A DNA stretch of 64,000 nucleotides. Source: CAVXUB01 sp963764805 (GTDB lineage Bacteria > Actinomycetota > Acidimicrobiia > Acidimicrobiales > Bog-793). The DNA is taken from positions 310,001 to 374,000 of the forward strand of contig CAVXUB010000001.1 in assembly GCA_963764805.1 (NCBI GenBank). Direction: 5' to 3'. Of this stretch, positions 7,880-16,353 are shown piece by piece (position 1 is the stretch's first letter; every line of letters starts with the position of its first letter). The translations under genes were made by a program, and so were the position numbers. Under the pieces are notes generated by a model. The model was not told the DNA's origin, searched no databases, and worked only from the letters and a program-made list of their open reading frames with translations.

Positions 7880-9169
7880 TCAGCGACTCAACAGGTCCTT
7901 GGCGATGTGCGTCACCTGGATCTCGTCTGTGCCGGCGTAGATCTGGAACACCTTGGCATCGCGGGCGAGCTGCTCGACACGGAACTCCGACATGTACCCG
8001 TTGCCGCCGAAGAGCTGCACGGCCTCGAGCGCCACCTCCGTTGCGGCCTGTGCCGCGTAGAGCTTCATCGCCGACGCCTCGGCGAGTGTCAGGCTGCGGC
8101 CGGCAGCCTCCATCTCGATGTGGCGGAACACCAGGTTCTCGACGTTCAACCGGGCGACCTCCATCCGTGCCAGCTTCAGCTGGATCAACTCGAACTGAGA
8201 GATCGGCTTGCCCCACAGGTGGCGGTTCTTGGCGTATTCGATGGATAGCTCGAGGCACGACTCGATGAGACCGAGCGCCATCGCCGCCACTCCGGCCCGT
8301 TCGGTGACGAAATTGGACTTCGCACTCTCCCTTCCGCCGCCGCCGGACTCGTCCTCGGTCTCCCCCAACAACCTGTCGCGGCCGACCCTGACGTCCGTCA
8401 GGAAGAGCTCGCCCGTCGGGGAGGAGTGCAATCCCATCTTGCGGAAGGGTCGTGACTGCTCCAGGCCCGGCATGCCTTTGTCGAGGACGAACGTCAGCAC
8501 CTTCCGCGAGCGGGGGTCTGACCCGTCACCCTCGTCCAGCTTGGCGTAGAACACGATCGTGTCGGCATAGGGGCCGTTGGTGATGAACGTCTTGTTGCCG
8601 TTGAGTACATACTCGTCACCGTCGCGTCTCGCAGTCGCAGCCATCCCCCCCAAAGCATCCGAGCCCGAATTGGGTTCAGTGATGGCCCATGCGCCGACCT
8701 TCTCGAAGGTGAGGAGGTCGAGCCCCCAACGCTCCTTCTGTGCAACCGTGCCGCGAGACATGATCGTGCCGCCGGCAAGACCGAGGCTGACGCCCATCGC
8801 AGTCACGATCCCTGGACACCAGCGGCTCAACTCGATGATCGGGATCAGCGTCAGCGCTGCGGCACCACCGTCGCCACCCAGGCCTCCCGCGCCTCCACCC
8901 TCTTTGGCTGAACCCGCTCGCTCGGCGGCCATCCGATGCTCGAAACGATCCCGGGCCATGGCATCCATCCCGAACGTCCGCATCAGCTTCCGGATGATGT
9001 CGTAGGGAGGGAGGTCGCCGTGCTCCAGCTCGCTGAGCCGGGGCTCGATCTCGGCGGTCACGAACTTGCGGACCATGTCCCGCAGCATCAACTGCTCCTC
9101 GGACCACTCGAACATCTCGCCCCAATCGATCAGCCGGAAAGTTCCGGCGGAGGTCGGCTCCCGGGCCAC
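7880..9169 (-). CDS. Acyl-CoA dehydrogenase
   Basis: A 429-residue flavoenzyme that oxidises acyl-CoA thioesters to 2-enoyl-CoA and passes electrons to ETF. The N-terminal helical domain (FEWSEEQLMLRDMVRKFV), the FAD/substrate middle domain (WAITEPNSGSDALGGMAATA) and the C-terminal helical domain (LFGGNGYMSEFRVEQLARDA) are all present. The usual catalytic-Glu position late in the chain reads IYAGTDEIQ, with Ala instead of Glu. A Glu is present earlier in FVTERAGVAAMALG, the position used by isovaleryl-CoA and long-chain enzymes. A Gly-rich insert near residues 85-105 is unusual. Branched- or long-chain substrates are therefore more likely than medium straight chains. Confidence 0.9.
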   Translation of the reverse strand: MAREPTSAGTFRLIDWGEMFEWSEEQLMLRDMVRKFVTAEIEPRLSELEHGDLPPYDIIRKLMRTFGMDAMARDRFEHRMAAERAGSAKEGGGAGGLGGDGGAAALTLIPIIELSRWCPGIVTAMGVSLGLAGGTIMSRGTVAQKERWGLDLLTFEKVGAWAITEPNSGSDALGGMAATARRDGDEYVLNGNKTFITNGPYADTIVFYAKLDEGDGSDPRSRKVLTFVLDKGMPGLEQSRPFRKMGLHSSPTGELFLTDVRVGRDRLLGETEDESGGGGRESAKSNFVTERAGVAAMALGLIESCLELSIEYAKNRHLWGKPISQFELIQLKLARMEVARLNVENLVFRHIEMEAAGRSLTLAEASAMKLYAAQAATEVALEAVQLFGGNGYMSEFRVEQLARDAKVFQIYAGTDEIQVTHIAKDLLSR

Positions 9170-9186
9170 TGCCGGGCGAGAAGAGG

Positions 9187-10137
9187 CTACCGGTCGCGCC
9201 CTCGGCTCCAGGAATCCCGACCCGTCGGGGCGCCCTCCTCACGGGCGCGGACGATGCGGATGTCGCCGCTCAGGGTGTGTATGGACAGCTCGATGTCGGC
9301 GCCTGCCGGGGCTTCCGCTGCGGCGGCCTCCTCCTCACCCCGAAGGGGTGCCTGCGGCCCGTCGGACAGCCCGATCTCCGAGAGCACCTCGCCCGACTTC
9401 GATTGCGCCTCGACCCGGAGGCCGTGGCCGGGGGCGACGCCGATCAGCACGTCGCCGCTCACTGTCCGGACCTGCACGTCCCCGTCAGTCCAAGTGACGA
9501 CGACCTCCCCCGATACGGTGCGAAGCGTGGCGTCCGTCCCGACCCGCTCGACCCGCAGGTCGCCCGACACCGTGTCCACGCTGACCGGACCTTGCAGGTC
9601 CCCGAGCTTCGCGTCACCCGAGGTCGTCGAGACCTCTGCCGGTCCACCCGCGCGGCCGGCGGCGATGTCGCCGGAGACAGACTTGAGGCGCATCTCGGAT
9701 TCCACAGACCCGACGGCGAGGTCACCGCTGACGGAACGCAGCCGCGCCTCGCGAGCCTCGTCGACGGAGACGTCACCGGACACCGTCTCGACGGAGGTCA
9801 ACCCGAAACTGCCCGCCGCCTCGACGTCGGCGGAAACCGTCTTGATGTCGAGCTCGGCGCCCCGAGGGGCGCGGATGGACACCGTCATGGACTCGTTCCG
9901 CAGGCCGAGGAGCTTTCGCGCCTGGGGAACGTTCACCTCGACCTCGGTGCCACCGGGGAAGGGGCGGGCGATCACCGTCGTCGACGACTCGAGCTCCGGG
10001 TAGTCCCTCTCGGAGTAGATCTCGACCTCGGTGACCTGCGACTCCCCGGCTTCGCTCGCCAGCACCTGTACCGACCCCGAGCGGTTCTCCACCTTGATGC
10101 GAACCAGTCCCGGCGTCTCGAACGTCTCTTTCCTCAT
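9187..10137 (-). CDS. DUF4097-family beta-helix-like protein
   Basis: A 316-residue protein built from repeated short strands (TVSGDLRV, SVSGDLAV, TVSGDVLI and similar), the hallmark of DUF4097/adhesin-like right-handed beta structures. It has no signal peptide, so it is probably cytoplasmic despite its adhesin-like look. The central repeats (about 100-250) are regular; the C-terminus carries a Glu/Ala-rich insertion (GEEEAAAAEAPAG). It lies 42 bases downstream of a HicB-like regulator gene in the same direction, a pairing seen in other actinobacteria. Confidence 0.75.
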   Translation of the reverse strand: MRKETFETPGLVRIKVENRSGSVQVLASEAGESQVTEVEIYSERDYPELESSTTVIARPFPGGTEVEVNVPQARKLLGLRNESMTVSIRAPRGAELDIKTVSADVEAAGSFGLTSVETVSGDVSVDEAREARLRSVSGDLAVGSVESEMRLKSVSGDIAAGRAGGPAEVSTTSGDAKLGDLQGPVSVDTVSGDLRVERVGTDATLRTVSGEVVVTWTDGDVQVRTVSGDVLIGVAPGHGLRVEAQSKSGEVLSEIGLSDGPQAPLRGEEEAAAAEAPAGADIELSIHTLSGDIRIVRAREEGAPTGRDSWSRGRDR

Positions 10138-10179
10138 CTCATCGTCCCTTCTCGATCGATCCGTTCACTGCCCCGACCC

Positions 10180-10635
10180 TCACGTCCTGCCATAGCCGGA
10201 GATCCTCTTACCGCTTCGATGTGGTGCCTGCGCTGCTGCGGCAGTCGCTCGCGCCAGCGCACGCTGCACCCAGGCGTTGGTCGAGGCACCGTCGATCGTT
10301 GCTGCCGACTCGACGAGCTGCTTCAGCTGTTCGGACACCCGGAGCGTGATGCGAGCCGAGAGGTCGCCCTCATCGGCATGGGGCGCCGGCGCCTCGTCCT
10401 CGACGACGACCAGGTGTGCCTCGTCGCCGGCGACGCGCAGCTCGACGCGGCTCGCTTGCATCTGGTCGCTGATCTCGGCAGCCAGCTGCGAGAGCATCTC
10501 GAGCAGACGAACGGTGAGCGTGGGGCCGAGGGCCGAAGCCATCCTCTCGGCCGCCTGCCGCACCGTCTCGTCACCCAGGTCCGCCAGCCCGACCAGGTCC
10601 TGCTTGATCCCGTCAATCGTCAATGACAGCTGCAT
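10180..10635 (-). CDS. HicB-like / ribbon-helix-helix regulator
   Basis: A 151-residue protein whose C-terminal part reads ARITLRVSEQLKQLVESAA followed by STNAWVQRALARA. This is a ribbon-helix-helix motif (one strand, two helices) as in HicB antitoxins and Arc-like repressors. The N-terminal 90 residues are helical and of unknown fold. It probably binds DNA and regulates itself and the downstream DUF4097 gene; no HicA toxin is present, so a toxin-antitoxin role is not supported. Confidence 0.65.
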   Translation of the reverse strand: MQLSLTIDGIKQDLVGLADLGDETVRQAAERMASALGPTLTVRLLEMLSQLAAEISDQMQASRVELRVAGDEAHLVVVEDEAPAPHADEGDLSARITLRVSEQLKQLVESAATIDGASTNAWVQRALARATAAAAQAPHRSGKRISGYGRT

Positions 10636-10773
10636 GACATCACTATGACATCATCCTGATGTCTTGTCAACTGCCAGCGGCCAACCCGTCCCACGACGTA
10701 AAACCGTTGACGCCGAGTCCGCCACCGGCAATCGTGACGAACTACCGCCAGTGCATGGGGCGAGGGGGACAGC

Positions 10774-11442
10774 GTGAGCGACACAGGAAGCTACGGCTCC
10801 TACGAGGACTTCACACCAACCGTCGGCCCCGAGACCGGCTACGGGGGATCCTCCGAAGCCGAACAGTCGATGGAGCCTCCTCCTACGACGATGACCCCGC
10901 AGCACGCGCCGTCCGAGGCGCCGTCGCAGGCGCCATCACAGGCGCCAGACCACGCCCACGACACGACCACCCACGGCGGCCCGAGCCCCGTTCCGGCACC
11001 GCCCGGGCCCAACACCAATCCTTTCGTGAACCTCGACCCGAGCTTCGCTCCCTCCACGCCGCCGCCCTCCCCGTCGGGGGAGCCGTCGGGCCCGCCGGGA
11101 ACGCCGGGAGCCACACCGGCAGCTCGGGAGGAGATGATCACGATCTCCAACACGCTCGCCACCGAGGAGCAGGAGATCCTGCGGACGCAGAGTGACGAGG
11201 TGGTGGAGGGGACCGGATCGACCCAGCAGGCGGAGCAGGCGTTCATGGACACTGTGGCCGAGGCGGAGCGTTTTGCCCAAGGGACGAACCCGCAACCGAG
11301 CGGCGGCCCTGCCGACCGGCCGAGCGCCGCTCCCAGTGCCACTCCCAATGCGGCTCAGAGGGACGCTCCCAATGCCGCTCCCACTGGTGCGCCCAGTGCC
11401 GCTCCCAGTGCTGCTCCCGGCGGGGGTCCGAGCAGCAGTTGA
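10774..11442 (+). CDS. Low-complexity Pro/Ala/Ser-rich protein
   Basis: 222 residues from a GTG at 10774. Most of the chain is disordered: APSQAPSQAP-type repeats, a PAPPGPNTNP stretch, and a C-terminal array of PSAAP/PNAAP units. A short helical segment near residues 120-165 (EEMITISNTLATEEQEILRTQ) is the only part with ordinary composition. There is no clear signal peptide or membrane segment. Its TGA overlaps the TTG start of the next gene. Function unknown; a scaffold or spacer protein is possible. Confidence 0.5.
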   Translation: MSDTGSYGSYEDFTPTVGPETGYGGSSEAEQSMEPPPTTMTPQHAPSEAPSQAPSQAPDHAHDTTTHGGPSPVPAPPGPNTNPFVNLDPSFAPSTPPPSPSGEPSGPPGTPGATPAAREEMITISNTLATEEQEILRTQSDEVVEGTGSTQQAEQAFMDTVAEAERFAQGTNPQPSGGPADRPSAAPSATPNAAQRDAPNAAPTGAPSAAPSAAPGGGPSSS

Positions 11443-12383
11443 GCGCGGCGGGCCGGCCGTTGGCCATGCGTCTCGCTTGGGCGGCCTGCGGCTGCCTCAT
11501 CCTGGCGGCTTGCGGCCCTGCTGCCGGCTCACGGGCCGCCTCGACCTCCAGCGCCACCACTGACGCCAACGCCGGCACGTCCACAAGTGCGGCGCGTCCA
11601 CTGCTGCCGTCCACCACCCCGGAGCCGGCTACCACGAGCGCGCCACCGCCTCGGAGCACCACGACATCGCCGCCGACAACAGTTCCTTCCACCACCCGCG
11701 CACCCACCACGACTGCTCCCCCGCCGGTTCCGGCGCTGCTCGTGCAGCAACTGCGGACGGTCGATGGTGCGAGACAGGTCGTCACCGTGGAGGCGGACGG
11801 CTACGGGACGCCTTACGCATCCCTCGACGTGTTCGCCCGCCAAGGCGGCCGCTGGATCCAGGCGTTCGGCCCGATCACAGCGATGCTCGGCTACAACGGT
11901 CTTGCCCCCGCGGGCGACAAGCACGAGGGCGACGGGCGCACCCCGTCCGGGATCTATGCCCTCGGCCCGATGTTCGGCGTGCTCCCGAACCCCGGCGTCC
12001 ACTTCCCGTACCGGGACGTGACAAGCCGTGATGTGTGGGTCGACGATCCGCAGTCCCGCTATTACAACGAAGAGGAACGGCTGCCCATCGACGGGCGCTG
12101 GCGCCAGGAGGTGTGCGAACCGCCCGGCAACTGCTACTCGGGGGCCGAGGCGCTCGACAACTCGCCGCCGTACGACTACGCGGCGGTCGTCGAGTACAAC
12201 GTGGATCCCGTCGTCGCAGGCGCCGGCAGCGCCATCTTCTTCCACGTCGGCACCACCGGCACCGCGACGGTCGGTTGCATCTCCATCCCTGTTGGCGAGC
12301 TGGTCCCGATCCTCGACTGGCTGCAGCCCTCCGCGCACCCGGTGATGGTGCTCGGCACCACCTCAACCATCACGTCGTTCTGA
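11439..12383 (+). CDS. L,D-transpeptidase-like (YkuD fold) lipoprotein
   Basis: The chain starts with a lipoprotein signal (AMRLAWAACGCLILAACG, lipobox LAAC), then a long Thr/Ser/Pro linker (about 30-95), then a globular domain. The C-terminal motif HVGTTGTATVGCISIP contains the His and Cys of the YkuD catalytic signature, so the enzyme should act on peptidoglycan peptides outside the membrane. GDGRTPSGIYALG also matches YkuD-type proteins. The start is either the TTG at 11439 overlapping the previous stop or the ATG at 11466. The linker should span part of the cell wall. Confidence 0.75.
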   Translation: MSAAGRPLAMRLAWAACGCLILAACGPAAGSRAASTSSATTDANAGTSTSAARPLLPSTTPEPATTSAPPPRSTTTSPPTTVPSTTRAPTTTAPPPVPALLVQQLRTVDGARQVVTVEADGYGTPYASLDVFARQGGRWIQAFGPITAMLGYNGLAPAGDKHEGDGRTPSGIYALGPMFGVLPNPGVHFPYRDVTSRDVWVDDPQSRYYNEEERLPIDGRWRQEVCEPPGNCYSGAEALDNSPPYDYAAVVEYNVDPVVAGAGSAIFFHVGTTGTATVGCISIPVGELVPILDWLQPSAHPVMVLGTTSTITSF

Positions 12384-12448
12384 CTCGGCCGGTCCCGGCG
12401 GCTGCCTGCAGCACCTACACTTTCCGGCGGTGGCATCCGTGCCACTCC

Positions 12449-12536
12449 GGAGAGGTGCGAGAGTGGCCGAATCGGACGCACTGCTAATGCGTTGACCGGG
12501 TTAACTGGTCCGAGGGTTCGAATCCCTCCCTCTCCG
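12449..12536 (+). tRNA. tRNA-Ser (anticodon GCT)
   Basis: An 88-base class II tRNA with acceptor stem GGAGAGG/CCTCTCC and discriminator G. The anticodon loop CTGCTAA carries GCT on a stem ACGCA/TGCGT, and a long variable arm (GACCGGGTTAACTGGTC) is present. The T-loop is TTCGAAT. CCA is not encoded. Confidence 0.95.
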
Positions 12537-12614
12537 CTTACGGTTTCGGGCCTCTGCGGAACCCTTCGTGCCGCGACTGGCAGCGGCCACGGCTGAGTAG
12601 GTGGGACGCCCACT

Positions 12615-14237
12615 GTGGGATACATAGATCTCGCTCACATCCGTTACGAGCTGCCGGATGGTCGCCTCCTGTTGGACGATCTGTCGTTTCGAGTGCCGAG
12701 CGGCAGCAAGACGGCTCTGATCGGAGCCAACGGGGCCGGCAAGACGACGCTCGTCCGCCTCGTCGCCGGCGAGCTCGAGCCTCTCGCCGGCTCCGTCTCG
12801 TCCAGCGGTGGGCTCGGCGTCATGCGCCAGTTCATCGGTCAGCTCCGCGATTCGACGACGGTCCGAGATCTCCTGCTGTCGGTCGCCCCGCCACACGTGC
12901 GGCAGGCGGCCGCCAAGCTCGACGAGGCCGAGATGCGGATGCTGGCAGACGAGGGCGAGAAGGCCCAGATGGCTTATGCCCACGCCCTTTCGGAGTGGGG
13001 CGAGGCCGGAGGCTATGCCGCCGAGGTCACCTGGGACGCCTGCTGCACAGCCGCGCTCAGCATGCCCTACACAGACGTAGAGAACCGCCTCGTCAACACG
13101 CTCTCGGGCGGCGAGCAGAAGCGGCTCGTCATCGAAGCGCTGCTGAGGGGCGACGAGGAGGTGCTGCTCCTCGACGAGCCGGACAACTTCCTCGACGTTC
13201 CTGCCAAACGCTGGCTGGAGGAGCGGCTGATCGAGACCCCGAAGACCATCCTGTTCGTGTCGCACGACCGTCAGCTGCTGGATCGTGTGGCCGATCGCAT
13301 CGTCACCGTGGAGGTGGGCAGTTGCTGGGTGCACGGGGGACGTTTCGCGACCTATGCAGAGGCGCGCGCCGACCGTCTGTCGCGGTTGGAGGAGCTCACG
13401 CGTCGCTGGGAGGAGGAGCGTGATCGCCTGCTTGCCTGGGTGGCGACGCTCCGCCAGCAGGCGAAGATCTCCGAGGTGATGGCCGCCCGCTACCGGGCCG
13501 CGACCACCCGTCTCGAGCGGTTCCTGGCAGCCGGTCCACCCGAGGCTCCCCCACCCCGCCAGAAGGTGACGATGCGCCTCGGGGGCGGGCGCACGGGCGT
13601 GCGCGCCGTGGTGTGCGAGTCGCTCGAGCTGACGGGCTTGATGAAGCCGTTCAGCACCGAGATCTTCTACGGCGACAGGGTGGCGATCGTCGGCTCGAAC
13701 GGCTCGGGCAAGTCCCACTTCGTCCGCCTTCTCGCCGAGGGCGGAAGCGAGACGACGTCAGTCGCCCACTCGGGCCTGTGCAAGCTGGGGGCGCGGGTGA
13801 AACCCGGTTACTTCGCCCAGAGCTACGACCATCCGGAGTTCGAGGGGCAGCTGGTCGAGGACATCCTGCGCCGCCGGCACTCGCTCGACCGTGGAGCCGC
13901 CATCTCCGCGCTCCGCCGCTACGAGCTCGACCGCCAGCGCTCGCAACCGTTCGAGACCCTGTCCGGCGGCCAGCAGGCGCGCCTGCAGATCCTGCTCCTC
14001 GAGCTCTCCGGCGCCACCCTCCTGCTGCTCGACGAGCCGACCGACAACCTCGATCTGGTGAGCGCCGAGGCCCTGGAGCACGCCATCGCCCGTTTCGACG
14101 GGACCGTGATGGCGGTGACGCACGACCGCTGGTTCGCCCGTGAGTTCGCCAGGTTCCTCGTGTTCTCTGACGACGGCGAGGTACGAGACGCCGTGGAGCC
14201 TGACTGGGAGAACCGGCGGGTGAGCCGCAAGCGGTGA
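12615..14237 (+). CDS. ABC-F family ATPase (ribosome-associated or resistance type)
   Basis: A 540-residue soluble protein with two ABC domains and no membrane segments. Domain 1 has Walker A GANGAGKTT, signature LSGGEQKRL and Walker B LLLDEPDNFLD. Domain 2 has GSNGSGKSH, LSGGQQARL and LLLDEPTDNLD. Between them (about 235-320) lies the charged helical linker typical of ABC-F proteins (EELTRRWEEERDRLLAW), which reaches into the ribosomal peptidyl-transferase area. The GTG at 12615 follows a tRNA gene closely. It may be a translation factor or protect against ribosome-targeting antibiotics; sequence alone does not decide. Confidence 0.85.
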   Translation: MGYIDLAHIRYELPDGRLLLDDLSFRVPSGSKTALIGANGAGKTTLVRLVAGELEPLAGSVSSSGGLGVMRQFIGQLRDSTTVRDLLLSVAPPHVRQAAAKLDEAEMRMLADEGEKAQMAYAHALSEWGEAGGYAAEVTWDACCTAALSMPYTDVENRLVNTLSGGEQKRLVIEALLRGDEEVLLLDEPDNFLDVPAKRWLEERLIETPKTILFVSHDRQLLDRVADRIVTVEVGSCWVHGGRFATYAEARADRLSRLEELTRRWEEERDRLLAWVATLRQQAKISEVMAARYRAATTRLERFLAAGPPEAPPPRQKVTMRLGGGRTGVRAVVCESLELTGLMKPFSTEIFYGDRVAIVGSNGSGKSHFVRLLAEGGSETTSVAHSGLCKLGARVKPGYFAQSYDHPEFEGQLVEDILRRRHSLDRGAAISALRRYELDRQRSQPFETLSGGQQARLQILLLELSGATLLLLDEPTDNLDLVSAEALEHAIARFDGTVMAVTHDRWFAREFARFLVFSDDGEVRDAVEPDWENRRVSRKR

Positions 14238-14287
14238 GCAGTTCCGAGGACTGGCCGAGGGCTGGCCGAGAGCTGGTCGGTCGCTTC

Positions 14288-15097
14288 TCAGCGCCGGTAC
14301 AGCTTCTCCAGCGAGAGCTGGTAGATGAACGCCTCCGGGTGCATGCCCGGCGGCTGCCCCGCCACCTTCGGCCAGAGGCGCGTCGCAAGGTCGAGAGCGA
14401 TCCGCCACCTCGCTTCGGGCGGCAACTCGTTTGCCCGCCAGAGGAACTGGCGCACGACAGCCAGCTCGTCGGCCGTCACCGCCGACACGTCCCAGCCGTA
14501 GGTGGGCGGCCCGTGCAGATAGGGCGTGCCGTAGGCGGGCGTCTGTCTTGGAGGGCCGGCTGTGGGTGGCCCGGGCGCTGATTCCCAGATTGGCCGGTCT
14601 GTCGGATGGAAGCCCTCGGGCCGGTAACGCACGACGAGTGTTCCCGCTGCCATGTCTCCCAGTCGCTGATGGTTCGGCGTGAAGATGACGAGCAGCATGC
14701 CGACCAGGTAGAGCGTCGGGAGCGAATCGACGAGTCGCAGCACGTTGCGGATCAGGCTTCGTCTGAAGCCGAGGGCGCCACCCTGGATGTTGACGACCTT
14801 GATGCCAGTGGTGCGCTTTCCCGGCGTGCGGCCGTCGAACCAGACCTCGGCGACGATGAAGTAGCCGGTCTGACCGACGAAGGTCAGCACCACGATGACG
14901 GCGAGGAACCAGCCACTCGTGCTGCCGGCGACTGCGTTGCTGACGGCGGCACCGATCAACCCGAGCCCGAGGACTACCGCGAAGATGATGAGTTCGTCGA
15001 TCAGCAGCGCCAGCCCGCGTGACCCCGCCCCGGCGATCAACAGCTCGATCTGCACGCCTTCGGGCGTGGACGTCACGTAGCGTTCGTCGACATCCAC
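14288..15097 (-). CDS. RDD-family membrane protein
   Basis: A 269-residue protein with the RDD domain in the first 160 residues: the Arg in GAGSRGLALLIDELIIF, then several membrane helices, the FDGRTPGKRTTGIKVV motif and the closing QRLGDMAAGTLVV. The roughly 110-residue C-terminal tail is cytoplasmic and Pro-rich, with YGWDVSAVTADELAVVRQFL near its middle. RDD proteins are membrane proteins, some implicated in ion transport. It is divergent from the SpoIIM-like gene, with start codons only 22 bp apart, at one end of a conserved MoxR/DUF58 cluster. Confidence 0.85.
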   Translation of the reverse strand: MDVDERYVTSTPEGVQIELLIAGAGSRGLALLIDELIIFAVVLGLGLIGAAVSNAVAGSTSGWFLAVIVVLTFVGQTGYFIVAEVWFDGRTPGKRTTGIKVVNIQGGALGFRRSLIRNVLRLVDSLPTLYLVGMLLVIFTPNHQRLGDMAAGTLVVRYRPEGFHPTDRPIWESAPGPPTAGPPRQTPAYGTPYLHGPPTYGWDVSAVTADELAVVRQFLWRANELPPEARWRIALDLATRLWPKVAGQPPGMHPEAFIYQLSLEKLYRR

Positions 15098-15119
15098 GCC
15101 ACGAATGTAGATCGCCGAT

Positions 15120-16353
15120 GAATCTGGACCGTTTCGTAGCCGAGAGGGCGCCGCTCTGGGCCGAGCTGGACGGTCTCGTGCGCCGAGCAGGTGGCGACAG
15201 CCGCAAGCTCGGCGCAGACGGCATCAGAAGGATGGGCGCGCTCTACAGGGCGGCGGCGGCAGACGTGGCGACCGCCAGGAGGAGCTTCCCCGGGGACCCC
15301 GCCTTCCGCAGGCTGGAGCGGCTCCTGGTCGACGCCCATGGCCTCACATACGGCACGGCTCGGCGTCAAGGCTCTCTGCGAGAGTTCGTCAGGCGTGGCT
15401 ACTGGCGGCTCGTCCGCGAGGACGGTTGGGCGCTGGCGTTGTCGGCCGCCTTCCTCTTCGTGCCGGCGATTATCGCCTTCGTCTTCGCGCTGACCAATCC
15501 AGCCGCCGCGGCCAATCTCGTCCCCGGGAGCTTCAGCGCCGTCGTCCAGTCACGGGCCCATGGTGCAGACCTCGGCGTGGCGCTCGGACAGAGCGCCCTC
15601 ACCGCGTCGCAGATCTTCACCAACAACATCGGCGTCGCCATCCTCGCCCTCGCCGGTGGGATGACGGGTGGGATCCTCACGGCGCTGTCGCTGTCGTTCA
15701 ACGGGATGTTGCTCGGCGTGGTGATGGGGCTCGCCGTCGGGGCGGGGCAGACGAGCGACGCCATCCAGCTGATCGCTCCTCATGGCGGTCTGGAGTTGTC
15801 CTGCATCGTGATCTCCGGCTGCATCGGCTTCCGGCTTGCACGAGCTCTGATCGATCCCGGGCGGATGACGCGTGCCGACGCCCTGGCGGCGGTCACCCCG
15901 AGGCTGGCCGAGGTGCTGGTCGGTGCAGCGCTCCTGCTCGTCGTCGCCGGCCTGATCGAAGGGTTCGTGACACCGATGGGCATCGGAGTCGGCCCGGCGC
16001 TCGTGCTCGGGCTCGGCGTGCCCGCCTTGTTCTGGGGAGCCGTGGTGCTGCTCGGCCGCCGCGCCGGGACCGTCGACGCGAGCCCGCCGCTTGAGAGCCA
16101 GGTACCCGTCGACGCAGGCGTCGGCGAAGCTCTCGGCCGCCGCGTCGACCACGTACACGCCCTGGCTCCGCAGCCGCCCGATCACCCGCTCCCGGGAGGA
16201 GATGACGTCGAGTGCGACCGACATCGTCACCACGTCGAGGATCCGCCCAGGCGGCGTCGTCATGATCGCCGTGATATCCGGATCGGTGACGCTCGCCACG
16301 AGCACGGCGTGCCTGCGCGCCAGTACCGGGACCGAGTCCGCCAGATGCCGTGA
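15120..16353 (+). CDS. SpoIIM-family membrane protein with abnormal C-terminal extension
   Basis: From the ATG at 15120 (MNLDRFVAERAPLWAELDGL) the first 320 residues form a typical actinobacterial stage-II-sporulation-M-like protein with about six membrane helices (for example NIGVAILALAGGMTGGILTAL). Family members normally end near LLGRRAG, here about 16,070. Instead the frame runs on for some 90 residues of His/Asp/Pro-rich sequence that is the mirror of the convergent DUF58 gene. The stop codon seems to have been lost, by deletion of the intergenic junction or by a sequence error. Its role is likely linked to the MoxR/DUF58 system in envelope assembly. Confidence 0.75.

Noticed and set aside
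10180..10635. A HicAB toxin-antitoxin locus
   Set aside because: The RHH protein has no adjacent HicA-size toxin; its partner is a DUF4097 protein.
12501..13718. 405-codon minus-strand frame across tRNA-Ser and the ABC-F gene
   Set aside because: Runs through a tRNA gene and is antisense to a clear two-domain ATPase.
13758..15224. 488-codon minus-strand frame across the ABC-F and RDD genes
   Set aside because: Shadow of two recognised genes; no family features of its own.
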